Assembly (NCBI RefSeq): GCF_014193515.1
Contig: NZ_BLXX01000007.1
Span: 124,001-188,000, forward strand
Direction of reading: 5' to 3'
DNA: 64,000 bases
From: Geomonas silvestris
GTDB lineage: Bacteria > Desulfobacterota > Desulfuromonadia > Geobacterales > Geobacteraceae
In this document: piece by piece, positions 15,731-24,634 of the stretch
Layout of the letters: each line of letters opens with the position of its first letter
Position numbering within the stretch: the first letter of the stretch is position 1
Program-made: the position numbers and the translations under genes
The notes under the pieces: model-generated
The model's database searches: none
What the model saw: the letters and a program-made list of their open reading frames with translations, nothing else
What the model was told of the DNA's origin: nothing

Positions 15731-16723
15731 ATGGGTCGTCAAAGAAAATCCGATGCAGAAAAAGTCATTGAGCTAGTTAGCAGGTATCCGTGGTGGATAG
15801 GAATAAGCCTCGCTCCCCTTTCCTTTTTCTTTTTAAACGCAGTAGCTGGTCGTACAATCGCAGCACCTCAAGGCTCGCTCACTGCAGTAATGTTTTTTAT
15901 GCTAGTCAAGGTTTTCGCAGGCATCGGTCAATATTTTTTCCCACTCATTTTCGTACTGGGCGGTCTAGTTTCAGCAATTACTGCAGCCCGAAATAAGAAA
16001 CTATACGACCGTGTCGCTTCATCTCAGGCCAAAGCCTCCATGGACAGCATCACATGGGGCGAATTCGAGAGCATTGTTGGTGAGTACTTTAGGAGGCACG
16101 GTTTCGTTGTGCAACGAAAAGGAGGGAACGGTCCCGATGGTGGCGCGGACTTGGAGTTGCACAAGAAGAGTGAGTGCTATCTAGTTCAGTGTAAACAGTG
16201 GAAGGCGTACAAGGTTGGCGTCCAGCCGGTACGGGAACTTTATGGTGTGATGGCTTCCAGGGGAGCGGCCGGCGGGTTTGTGGTTACATCAGGTGTATTC
16301 ACTGAGGAGGCCAAGAAGTTTGCCAGAGGTCTCAACGTTGAACTGATCGATGGGGATCGACTGAAGACCATGATGGAGGAAGCCCGAGAAAAGGTGTCGG
16401 CGCAAGTTCCTCCTTCACCTCAGACTCCCTCCTGTCCCAAGTGCGGGTCACAAATGAAAAAGAGAGTTGCGCGGCAGGGTGCACAAGCCGGCAATGAATT
16501 CTGGGGCTGCTCGACCTACCCCAAGTGCCATGGGACGTTACCCCTGCAACAGTTACCGCAAGAGCCAGAGATTGCGCCATCTTTCAATCTGATAAAGAAG
16601 TCCTGTCCTGTGTGTGGAGGAGACCTCGTCCTCCGTCAATTCCAGAGCGGGCCGAAAGCAGGGCAGGAATTCTTAGGGTGCATTCCATGCAAGAAAGGCT
16701 GGCCGCTCAATGCCGGAGGCTGA
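15731..16723 (+). CDS. Membrane-anchored Mrr-like restriction endonuclease with two topoisomerase-type zinc ribbons
   Basis: A 330-residue protein. Two membrane helices near the N-terminus (WWIGISLAPLSFFFLNAVAG and FFPLIFVLGGLVSAITA) precede an Mrr_cat domain at about 105-215: MDSITWGEFESIVGEYFRRHG, the PD-(D/E)xK-type core GGADLELHKKSECYLVQCKQWK (its first and last parts), and GFVVTSGVFTEEAKKFA. Two four-cysteine zinc ribbons of the topoisomerase I type follow (CPKCGSQM...CSTYPKC and CPVCGGDL...CIPCKKG). The QxK catalytic residues (QCK) are present. It probably cleaves DNA close to the inner membrane; pairing with the HNH gene upstream suggests defence. Confidence 0.82.
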   Translation: MGRQRKSDAEKVIELVSRYPWWIGISLAPLSFFFLNAVAGRTIAAPQGSLTAVMFFMLVKVFAGIGQYFFPLIFVLGGLVSAITAARNKKLYDRVASSQAKASMDSITWGEFESIVGEYFRRHGFVVQRKGGNGPDGGADLELHKKSECYLVQCKQWKAYKVGVQPVRELYGVMASRGAAGGFVVTSGVFTEEAKKFARGLNVELIDGDRLKTMMEEAREKVSAQVPPSPQTPSCPKCGSQMKKRVARQGAQAGNEFWGCSTYPKCHGTLPLQQLPQEPEIAPSFNLIKKSCPVCGGDLVLRQFQSGPKAGQEFLGCIPCKKGWPLNAGG

Positions 16724-16903
16724 GCTTTACAGATATTGCAATACTGAAAGCTTGGCACCAGGGGGTACCCCTACCTGATGAGCATCCGAAATCATGGAAG
16801 AGTTCAATTTCGTTTTCGTTTCGTTGATCTAACCTTGATTGCCGTCCTACTCTGATGAGGTAGTCATGCCTATTGAATCCCAGTCCCTAAAGGAGCTACC
16901 TAA

Positions 16904-17035
16904 GTGTCAGGTCTGGACATGAACAACCAGAGAGTCGCTGTGAGGTAAGGCCTTCCATTGAGTTTGTGGTGATATAAATGAAAGGGTCTTAAAGGCTCCT
17001 ATACCTCACCCTTTGTCCATGTCCGGACCTGACAC
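16904..17035. repeat. Nested inverted-repeat element (REPIN/MITE-like)
   Basis: GTGTCAGGTCTGGACATG at 16904-16921 is inverted at 17018-17035 with one mismatch. A second, inner pair, GTGAGGTA at 16940-16947 and TACCTCAC at 17002-17009, lies symmetrically inside. The 132-bp unit could fold into a long hairpin. The end sequence resembles the REP words that travel with Y1 transposases. The rest of 16724-17281 shows no gene; it separates two convergent genes. Confidence 0.75.
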
Positions 17036-17281
17036 CTCAGCCTCCCGCATTCCATGAAACCCAACCTAAATTTCCATCAACCCGGCAGTTATCTTAGAAT
17101 CTGATCGATCGAGCTTCTGTGTCAGGTTTGATTCAGTATTTCCTGCAGAAGTATTGATAGCAGGACCATCTGCATTGGTACTTCACGGCTTTACGGAGTA
17201 AACCAATGGAAAACATTGGCAAGACCCTTTCAGGTTTTTATTGGCTAAAATAGTGAGTTGTTTTATGGGAAAAGTAAACAT

Positions 17282-20200
17282 TCACCCACCACGTCTATTT
17301 TCTTCAAACATCTCAACTGACATGGGATACTTGAGGCGCCAGACCATCTTGATTGGTCGCTCGCCCTCGTAATTTACTTGCTCTACAGGCCCCAGAAATG
17401 TGAAAGGTACCGTCAACCCATTGCGCTTCTTCAGGCCACGGGCAAATACCAAAACTGTGTATCCGCGCTCTTTATGATTGATTAAATTTTGACCGTCATT
17501 GTGGTGCTGAGCGGTGTTTGCCTGGGACTCCCAATGCAGAAGCTCACGGCTGATAGGGTAATCCGCGTACATTGTGCTGGGAGAGAATTCTTTCTCGGTC
17601 TTCTGGAACGTCACCAGAAGAACGTAAGTTTTCATCTCGGCAAAATGCATCACCCCGACACCAGTCTGACCGCTACTCTCAAGGCTTGCCCGGCCAAAGG
17701 CAGCTTGAATTTCCCTTATTCCATATTGTGCATGGAGTTCTAGTGGCACGTCGAATGGCAGCTCCAAATTTATCCCTGCAACTTCGGTAGAGTCCAGGGA
17801 CCAGGCGAGGATCTCATCCATGTCCGCGCACACTGTAGGATTTTCTGACAGGCGCCGAAAGGCATCTTCCAACGACTCAACCCCAGCCCGCTCCGCCTTC
17901 TCGCCCCAGATACGGTAATAAAGCAGCATCGCAGATGATCCCGCCAGAGTGAGAGCCTCTATTACTTCTCCGTCAGTAACCTTCCGCAATACCTGGCGTA
18001 AGAGACTGGCTTCTTTTGGCCCATTGATAAAAGCTGACCGCAACAATGCCTTCTTGAGACGTGACAGGTCAGGATCAACGGGGATCGGTGCCAGCTGCGC
18101 TTTGGCCTTCCATTCGCTCCAAGATTCCTTCGCTAACAACACTTCGGGTTCGTAATCGTGATAGCGGATAAAGTTACCAAAGGTGAGATCCTGGCCCGTT
18201 TCGCTGGTAAAGGTCTGTAACCGGTCCGGCACCTGCACTGCAAGCCGACCGAAGTTCTCCCTGATGTTATCGAGTATGTATTGCCGAGACAGGCGGTCGA
18301 GTTGAATTGCACACCCTGCAGGCAGGTGCGGGAAATCTTGTTCCACTTCCTTATCAATGGCGAAACGGTGCCTGGGAAGTAGTGCTTTTAGTTTTGTATC
18401 ACAGCGATAGCGGCGATGAGCCTGGCCGACGAAGTCGAGGACAGTGAGGCATTCTTTCTCTGGAGCATGCCGTAGACCACGACCGAGTTGTTGCAGGAAT
18501 ACTGTCAAGCTCTCCGTAGGGCGCAAAAAGAGGACGATGTTGATTTCGGGGACGTCTACCCCTTCACTCAACTTGTCCACGGTGAACAGAATCTTTAGTT
18601 CACCCTTTTTCAGCTTATCTAGCAACTTCGCAGATTGCTCAGTATCAACTCCAGAGACAAACGGGGCTGCGGGGATTCCTCGCAGATTGAACTGCTCGGC
18701 CATATACTCGGCATGCCGAATGGTTACGCAAAAACCAATTCCTTTCAGTGTCTCCACATCTGGTTCATACCGATGAAGAGCAGTAATGATGGCATCGACA
18801 CGCTGACGGGCGTAGGCCTGATCTAGCACATATACATTCTCCAGCGCTGCGGTGTCATACTTGCCGTTACGCCAGAACTGCTCCCCATTTATTGCAACAG
18901 GATCGGCAATGCCGAAATAGTGGAAGGGGCAGAGAAGCTTTTCTTCGAGCGCCTCGGGTAGACGGATTTCTGCAGCAAAGCGATTACCGAAGTCGGCAGC
19001 GACATTATCTCCGTCCATCCTCTCCGGCGTGGCGGTCAATCCAAGTAAGATCTGTGGCGCAAAATGATCAAAGATAGGCCGGTAGCTGTTGGCTGTTCCA
19101 TGGTGGGCCTCATCAACCACGATGTAATCGTAAAAGCCACTCCCAACTTGCTCCCAAATTTTACGTGAAGCAAGCATGCCGACTGAGCAAAATAGATGTT
19201 CCAGTCGGGTTGCTTCAAACGGCCCCACTTGCAACTCGCCGAAATTTTGGGCACGCAGGATATTCCGAAACGTCACCTGTGCTTGCTGAAGGATCTCCTG
19301 ACGATGAGCAAGAAAAAGCAGGCGGGCTTGTCGCTGCCTTTGCTCAAAGAAGCGCTTGAAATCGAAAGCAGCCACGACAGTTTTTCCTGTGCCGGTAGCT
19401 GCAATCACAAGATTTCTCCACCGGTCGTGAACATCCCTTTCCCTCGCCAGCGTTTCCAATATTCTTTCCTGGAAGGGGTGGGGACGAAGATCAAAGAACA
19501 CCGCAGGCGCATAGATACCCTTGTCTTTGCCCCGAGCAAGTGCACGACGGAGCATCTCAGGATTCGAGGGGTCAAAGGGGACAAACTCGCAACTGTTCCA
19601 GTAGGTTTCAAACTCGACGGAAAATTTCTCGAGGATGTGGGCCATGTCCTGAGCGGTGATCTTGAGATTCCACTCTAGGCCACTAGTGATCGCAGCATGA
19701 GACATATTTGCCGAGCCAATGTAGGCCGTCGAAAAACCACTCTGCCGTCGGAAGTGATAAGCCTTCGCATGCAAGCGGGTCCGTTCGGTGTCGTAGGAAA
19801 CTCGAACCCGTACATTTGGGAGCTTGGCCAGCCATTCCACCGCAGGTGCATCAGAAGCTCCCATGTAGGACGTGGTAATGACTCGTACAGGCACTTGACG
19901 GTCACGCAAATCTTCGAAAGCAGGTATTAATAACCGAAGACCGGACCACTTGATAAACGACACCAGAATATCCACGCTATCGGCGGAACGCATTTCTTCC
20001 AGCAGTTCGTGGGCTAGTTGTGGCTCTTGAGGCGAGCCGGTAAAAAGGCTGCTTTCGGCGAGGGATGTGTGGGGGCGAGGAATTCCCGACCGGTTAAAAT
20101 TCGACGGAGTAATTTCTCAAAGGAGGGATTTCGGCTCCGACACAAGACGGCGCTTCTCCAGATGCTCCCTACCAGGTTCAGCTGCCACCGATCCGAGAAT

Positions 20201-20407
20201 CCGATTACAAAGTGCGAGCCGCCGTTCCGGGTCTGACTCTTCTCGCAGAGCCTGCTCCAACACCTTTGCTACGAAACTGGCGTAGACCGCCGGCTGTTCC
20301 TCAGGATCGATCTTACCAAAGACGCGGCGCAACTCAGGACGCTGAGCCAGTGCCTCTTGCAAAGCTTCATCTAAAAGCGCTTCGTATATGCCGTGGGCTA
20401 ATGACAT
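17282..20407 (-). pseudogene. PLD nuclease / DEAD-box helicase / DUF3427 protein interrupted by an in-frame TGA
   Basis: From ATG 20407 the frame encodes SLAHGIYEALLDEALQEALA... to SEPKSLL, then TGA at 20117-20119, then continues in the same frame as EITPSNFNRSGIPRPHT...LLEEMRSADS without another stop to 17282, 1041 codons in all. Domains: PLD-like nuclease with HxK at about 213-215 and YIGSANMSHAA, superfamily II helicase with Walker A AATGTGKT (about 336), DEAH in VVDEAHHG (about 432), LLGLTATPERMDG and QQLGRGLRHAPEKE, then DUF3427 over the last 330 residues. The single stop replaces what is probably CGA (Arg). ATG 19993 could restart a 903-residue protein lacking the N-terminal region and part of the PLD domain. 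It belongs to a family found in defence islands. Confidence 0.82.
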
Positions 20408-20701
20408 CGGAGCTCAATCATTCTATATGGAGTAAAAAGCAGCCCAAAACGTGCGTCAGGCTGTGCGACGTGGTAACCAAAACCTCATGAGTAAGATCTC
20501 GTCGCACATTAGGACAGACGCTGTTAATTGTCAAAAACATTTGGTGGTGAAGGCTTCTTTCTCCGAAACTTCTCCAATTAAATGGCAGATAATTCCCACA
20601 CGCGACCAGGGACACCGTAACAGCTGTGCCTTGACAGAGTTGGCCCAAAAGTCCTGTTTTTTGTCATTGCGCCATCCCCGCCTTTGCAGTAGTTTTGCCG
20701 C
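20408..20701. other. Intergenic region, no gene seen
   Basis: 294 bp between the divergent helicase gene and the GlxA-type regulator. No RNA gene, repeat or convincing small gene is visible. Confidence 0.5.
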
Positions 20702-21700
20702 ATGAACAGTTGTGCTAGCCATTCTTCTTCAGAAGCTCCCTTTTCCAAACTTGTAGTCATGGCCGCCTATGACAAGGCAGAGGTCCTTGATATTACCGGA
20801 CCACTGGATGTATTCGCCCTTGCCAACGCCGTTCATCGTGAACACGGTGGCCTAGCCCCTCTCTATCGAGTCGAGATAGCCGCCAAGGGGAGAGACAACA
20901 TCATCGTTACGTCTTCGGGGATGCGACTAATCGCCGACTCTGGTTGGGGTGGGAGCACCGATATTGATACGCTTCTGGTTCCTGGTGGACCTGCGGCGGA
21001 CGATGCTCCGGCTGAACTGGTGGAGTATCTACGCCTTGCCGCACCCCATGTGCGGCGCATCGGGTCGGTTTGCACGGGGGCTTTCGTGCTGGCTCGGGCT
21101 GCACTTTTGGATGGACGACGCGCCACTACACATTGGCGCGAGGCGGAACGGCTGCGGCAACGCTATCCGCAGATCCAGGTGGACGAAGACGCTATCTACA
21201 CGAAGGACGGCTCGGTGTACACCTCGGCCGGCATCAGCGCGGGGATCGATCTTGCCTTGGCGATGGTGGAGGAGGATCACGGGCGTAAGCTGGCGCTCGA
21301 GGTGGCGCGGCTTATGGTGCTTTACGCCAAGCGGCCGGGGGGGCAGTCGCAGTTTAGTACCTCGTTGATCTCGCAGTTCCGGGAGGGGGGACCGCTCTCC
21401 CCTACCCTGCAGTGGATCCAGGAGAATTATCGGGAGCGCCTGGACAACGAGGCACTCGCGGCGCACGCCGCCATGAGCCTGCGCAACTTCTCGCGGGTCT
21501 TTAAGCGCGAGGTGGGGGTGACACCCGCACAGTTTATCGAACGAGTTCGGCTTGATGCGGCGGCGAAGCTGCTTGAAGATACTAACCTGTCCATGGAATC
21601 CATCGCCCGGGAGTGCGGGTTCCAATCGGGAGAACACTTCAGGCTGTGTTTTACTAGGCGATTCTCAATTTCTCCACGTGACTACCGGCATAGGTTTTAG
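20702..21700 (+). CDS. GlxA-family transcriptional regulator (DJ-1/PfpI plus AraC HTH)
   Basis: A 332-residue protein. The N-terminal DJ-1/PfpI-like domain runs from about 16 to 200 (LVVMAAYDKAEVLDITGPLD, TLLVPGGPAA, and Cys124 at the nucleophile elbow GSVCTGAFVLARAALLDGRR, THW after it). The C-terminal AraC helix-turn-helix pair runs from about 225 to 330 (LSPTLQWIQENYRERLDNEA, SLRNFSRVFKREVGVTPAQF, then SMESIARECGFQSGEHFRLC). The DJ-1 domain in this family usually senses a ligand rather than catalysing. It is followed by a gene for an exported DJ-1 protein, a likely target. Confidence 0.9.
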   Translation: MNSCASHSSSEAPFSKLVVMAAYDKAEVLDITGPLDVFALANAVHREHGGLAPLYRVEIAAKGRDNIIVTSSGMRLIADSGWGGSTDIDTLLVPGGPAADDAPAELVEYLRLAAPHVRRIGSVCTGAFVLARAALLDGRRATTHWREAERLRQRYPQIQVDEDAIYTKDGSVYTSAGISAGIDLALAMVEEDHGRKLALEVARLMVLYAKRPGGQSQFSTSLISQFREGGPLSPTLQWIQENYRERLDNEALAAHAAMSLRNFSRVFKREVGVTPAQFIERVRLDAAAKLLEDTNLSMESIARECGFQSGEHFRLCFTRRFSISPRDYRHRF

Positions 21701-21716
21701 TGACTGTGGTGGCTTC

Positions 21717-21752
21717 GTTGAATTGACAATTGACAATTGACGATTGACAACG
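21717..21752. repeat. AATTGACA word repeat
   Basis: AATTGACA is repeated three times in tandem (period 8), followed by ACGATTGACAACGAG, directly before the exported DJ-1 gene. A related stretch occurs at 39781-39815. The TTGACA in it could serve as -35 elements, but no matching -10 stands out. Confidence 0.6.
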
Positions 21753-21808
21753 AGAACCTGGAGAAGCATGGACAACGCAATTCATTACTGCATTTACAAG
21801 GAGACTTC

Positions 21809-22573
21809 GTGAAGAGACTTATCAAACTTGTTCTTGTTACCGCTCTACTGATCGCTTCGGCCTGGGCCGCTTTCGCTAAGGAACCGCCGGTGGATTTGCA
21901 GCCTGCGACTCCTGCCCACCAGAAGACGATCGGGGTGCTGCTCTTTCCGGGGTTCGAGATGCTGGACGCTTACGGGCCTATGGAGATGTGGGGCAACCTG
22001 AAACACGCGCCGGCTGCTACCTGGGGCGGGGAGGAGAAGAAGGTCGGCATCCGGCTCATCACAATCGCTGCCAAGCGCGGGGAGGTGGCTTCGAACCAGG
22101 GACCGAAAACGATGGCGGATTACGGGTTCGAGGACGCTCCGCAGTTCGATTACCTGCTCGTGCCGGGTGGGCTGGGGGTGATTCCGCTCCTGCAGGACAA
22201 GGCTACCCTGAACTGGATCCGGGCACGGGCCGGCAAAGCTGAACTTGTCATGTCGGTCTGCAACGGCGCCTCGCTCCTTGCCGCAGCCGGTGTCCTGGAT
22301 GAACGGCCGGCTACGACGAACAAGATGTTCTGGAAACACTCGACGGACCCGGGACCGAAGGTCAAGTGGGTGAAGAAGGCGCGCTGGGTCGATGACGGCA
22401 ACGTCGTCACCTCGTCGGGGATCTCGGCGGGAATGGACATGACGATTGCGGTGATCGGAAAACTTTACGGGAAGGAGCTGGCGGCGTGGCTGGAGCAGCT
22501 CACCGAGTACGATGCGCACAGGGACCCGAGCTGGGACCCGTTCGCGGTCAAGGCCGGCCTGGTCAGGGATTAA
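21809..22573 (+). CDS. Exported DJ-1/PfpI-family protein
   Basis: A 254-residue protein starting at GTG 21809 after AAGGAG. Residues 1-23 are a signal peptide (KRLIKLVLVTALLIASAWAAFA). The DJ-1/PfpI domain follows: IGVLLFPGFEMLDAYGPMEM, YLLVPGGLGV, Cys151 in MSVCNGASLLAAAGVLDERP, and VTSSGISAGMDMTIAVI. The Glu of FPGFEMLD and the Cys are the usual paired active-site residues, so a hydrolase, isomerase or hydratase activity is possible, but the substrate is unknown. A frame-open ATG at 21737 is passed over because it runs through the word repeat and hides the signal peptide. Confidence 0.8.
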   Translation: MKRLIKLVLVTALLIASAWAAFAKEPPVDLQPATPAHQKTIGVLLFPGFEMLDAYGPMEMWGNLKHAPAATWGGEEKKVGIRLITIAAKRGEVASNQGPKTMADYGFEDAPQFDYLLVPGGLGVIPLLQDKATLNWIRARAGKAELVMSVCNGASLLAAAGVLDERPATTNKMFWKHSTDPGPKVKWVKKARWVDDGNVVTSSGISAGMDMTIAVIGKLYGKELAAWLEQLTEYDAHRDPSWDPFAVKAGLVRD

Positions 22574-22681
22574 GAGGGATAAAGGCCTTATCGAACAGGG
22601 ACGAATGGGATGAACGGGGATAAGGGCAAACAAAACCTACCAGGATTAACAGGGATGGATGGGATGAACGGGGATAAAGGC
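22574..22681. repeat. GGGATGAACGGGGATAA word repeat, forward copies
   Basis: Two clusters of GGGATGAACGGGGATAA preceded by GGGACGAAT or GGGATGGAT, with spacers between. Further copies are at 24513-24632 (same direction) and 22905-22939 (opposite direction). The words have a 7-8 bp internal period (GGGATGAAT, GGGATGAAC, GGGGATAA). No gene here. Confidence 0.7.
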
Positions 22682-22904
22682 TAGAACCAACAACAATCCA
22701 CTGCAGTTAAGGTTGATCGGCCTCTTGCGCTTGCGCATCAAGCCGAATGGGAACTAAGGAGCCTGGACCGGAAACGGACAGGCTTCTTGTTCATTGTGAT
22801 GCCCGTAACGACATGCTCTTACCCGCTCGAAAAGTTTACCTATGCCACACCCATCATAAGCAGCTGGGAGACTAAGTCTCTATTCCCCTTGCTGTTTTTG
22901 GTTT

Positions 22905-22939
22905 TCATCCCCTGCATCCCATTCATCCCTGTCCCGATT
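22905..22939. repeat. GGGATGAAC-type word repeat, inverted copy
   Basis: The sequence CATCCCCTGCATCCCATTC followed by ATCCCTGTCCCGATT is the reverse complement of the word family at 22574-22681. It ends exactly where the 20-21 bp palindrome array starts. Confidence 0.65.
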
Positions 22940-23512
22940 AACAACTTCGTCGTCCGAATAACGATATTTTGTCGGCAATGTACAACATCGCTGCGGGAAT
23001 ATCGTTATTTTGTTTGCGAAGTACAACATCGTCGGGACGATGTTGGTTATTGCTCCCGCGATTAATGTTATTCCGTCCGCGATGTACAACATCGCCACGG
23101 GAATATCATTATTTCAAAAAAAGTAACGTTATTCCTCCGGCGATTAACATTATTCCAACCGCAATGTTGTACATTGCGCCGACGATATTGTTGATGGCCC
23201 GCCGAATATCGTTATTTCCCCGGCGATTAACGATATCTCCGCGAAAATATCGTTATTTTTTTCGCAATATCGTTAATCGCAGCGACGATGACGAAGATCG
23301 CGCCACCGATATCACACTTCGTCCCTTCGATGTTGTACATCGCAGAGACGATCTTCGTTATCGCCACAGAAATAGCGCTATTTTTTCCGCGATAACGTTA
23401 TTCCCGCCGTCATCTATGTTATTTCATCGACGAAGTAAGATATCACGGCGGGAATATAGCTATTTTTTAGACGAAGTGCTACATCACAGAAAAAATATTG
23501 TTATTTCCGAGG
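22935..23512. repeat. Array of about 27 imperfect palindromes spaced 20-21 bp
   Basis: Successive units begin at about 22936, 22956, 22976/7, 22997, 23018, 23039, 23060, 23081, 23101, 23121, 23142, 23163, 23184, 23204, 23225, 23245, 23266, 23287, 23308, 23329, 23350, 23370, 23391, 23412, 23432, 23452, 23473 and 23493. Each holds a 14-15 bp near-palindrome of one of three forms: CGATGTACAACATCG, GAATATCGTTATT, or CGATTAACGTTATTCC; AAATAGCGCTATTT (23369-23382) is perfect. Steps are 20 or 21 bp, mean about 20.7, close to two turns of B-DNA. Because steps of 20 break the reading frame, coding is unlikely. I know no described element of this form. Confidence 0.85.
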
Positions 23513-23692
23513 GGATGTTCGCTAGCGTCGTTACCATCTCGTGTATCAGCTGGTGGAAGTCGTCTGAGGGGCAGGCAATTGGGTTCTTCGGGCGGGAGAA
23601 CTGCCACTTCTGGCAGGGCTAATGCGAGGGCGGGGGCGGAAAGCGGATTATCGCGGGAGGCTTGTCGGCTTTCGCCTTGACGAATGCTTTTA

Positions 23693-23726
23693 TAAAAAAG
23701 TGGCGGCACCGCTTGGTGCCGCCACT
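23693..23726 (-). terminator. Intrinsic terminator of the FN3-protein gene
   Basis: GTGGCGGCACC at 23700-23710 and GGTGCCGCCAC at 23715-23725 form a perfect 11-bp stem with a short loop. On the minus strand it is followed by TTTTTTATA. It ends the minus-strand gene that stops at 23757. Confidence 0.88.
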
Positions 23727-23756
23727 TGTAGTTTTACGCCTACTGCAAAGAACCAT

Positions 23757-24425
23757 CTAGACCGCCATGATCTTGATGACGTTCGACCAGGGACCGAATC
23801 CGCCCGGTCCGAAGACGCGGACCCTGAAGTAGTAGACTTTGCCCGGCTCCAGTCCATCGAGCCTTACGTTGCGGGTGTTGAGGAAGGTCCCGGCGGCATG
23901 CCAGTCGGCCTCATTGTTCGGATCGCCAAAGCACATCTCCAGATCGTAGTGCACCGCAGCAAGAACTTTCGCGATCTGGAAGATGAGGGATCCACTCACC
24001 GGACCATGTTTGACCACGAACCGCTCGGTGGCCCCCAGGGGACCATAGGAGGAGCGGGAGTTTTTCTTCTTCTCCTTCTTCTTGAGCCCGAGCCCCTCGA
24101 GGTAGCGCTGGTCCTTGTGCCGCGCCGCCCGGATCTCGGCGTAGTTCACGAAGATCCTGATGTTGACGATGCACTCCTGGATGAACTGCTCCAGGTAGGC
24201 CCGCTTGCCGGTGTCCTTGGTGGCCGCATCGTCCTGGGCCTGCTGCAACTTCCAACTGAGGTCGATGAAACCGTCGCCGTTGAGTACCCCCTCGATGAAG
24301 GGTTCCTGGTACATCTCGTGCGCCTTGATGTGGCTCCCCATTGTCCCGAGAAGCACGATCAGGTCGTTGACGGGTATCCCCTTCAGGCTCGTAACGTCGA
24401 TCTGTCCGAAGTAGCGCTCTTCCAT
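23757..24425 (-). CDS. Unknown protein with C-terminal fibronectin type III domain
   Basis: A 222-residue protein without a signal peptide. The N-terminal part (about 1-130) is helical and contains the lysine-rich stretch LGLKKKEKKKNSRSS; the C-terminal 90 residues look like an FN3 beta sandwich ending RLDGLEPGKVYYFRVRVFGP followed by GGFGPWSNVIKIMAV. FN3 domains bind proteins or carbohydrates. I do not recognise the N-terminal domain. The gene has its own terminator and no operon partner; the palindrome array lies just past that terminator. Confidence 0.7.
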   Translation of the reverse strand: MEERYFGQIDVTSLKGIPVNDLIVLLGTMGSHIKAHEMYQEPFIEGVLNGDGFIDLSWKLQQAQDDAATKDTGKRAYLEQFIQECIVNIRIFVNYAEIRAARHKDQRYLEGLGLKKKEKKKNSRSSYGPLGATERFVVKHGPVSGSLIFQIAKVLAAVHYDLEMCFGDPNNEADWHAAGTFLNTRNVRLDGLEPGKVYYFRVRVFGPGGFGPWSNVIKIMAV

Positions 24426-24512
24426 ACGCCCTCTCTTTAAATTAGTGTTTTCAAATCTGAACAGAGATTAACAGAGGAGTTTTCGGGCGTCAAGCGGGCA
24501 ACTGAAAAAAAT

Positions 24513-24632
24513 CAGGGATGGGGAGGATAAAGGCTTACGGCAGGACAAACAGGGATGAATGGGATGAACGGGATGAACAGGGATAAGAGCAACGGCTAAA
24601 CGAACAGGGATAAATGGGATGAACGGGGATAA
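24513..24632. repeat. GGGATGAACGGGGATAA word repeat, third cluster
   Basis: At least four GGGAT(A/G)AATGGGATGAAC words in forward orientation. The cluster abuts and seems to have replaced the 3' part of the HI0074-family pseudogene on the minus strand. Confidence 0.7.
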
Positions 24633-24634
24633 GA

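Noticed and set aside
20117..20119. TGA read as selenocysteine in the helicase gene
   Set aside because: The position follows a LVSEPKSLL linker, not a redox motif, and no SECIS-like hairpin is evident after it. A CGA-to-TGA change is simpler.
22935..23512. CRISPR array
   Set aside because: There are no identical repeats separated by unique spacers of 30 bp or more, and no cas genes; units are contiguous and degenerate.
22969..23622. A 217-codon open frame across the palindrome array with a loose seven-residue period
   Set aside because: Unit steps are a mix of 20 and 21 bp, so the repeat changes frame several times; openness follows from the scarcity of stop codons in the repeat words. No ribosome site and no conserved composition.
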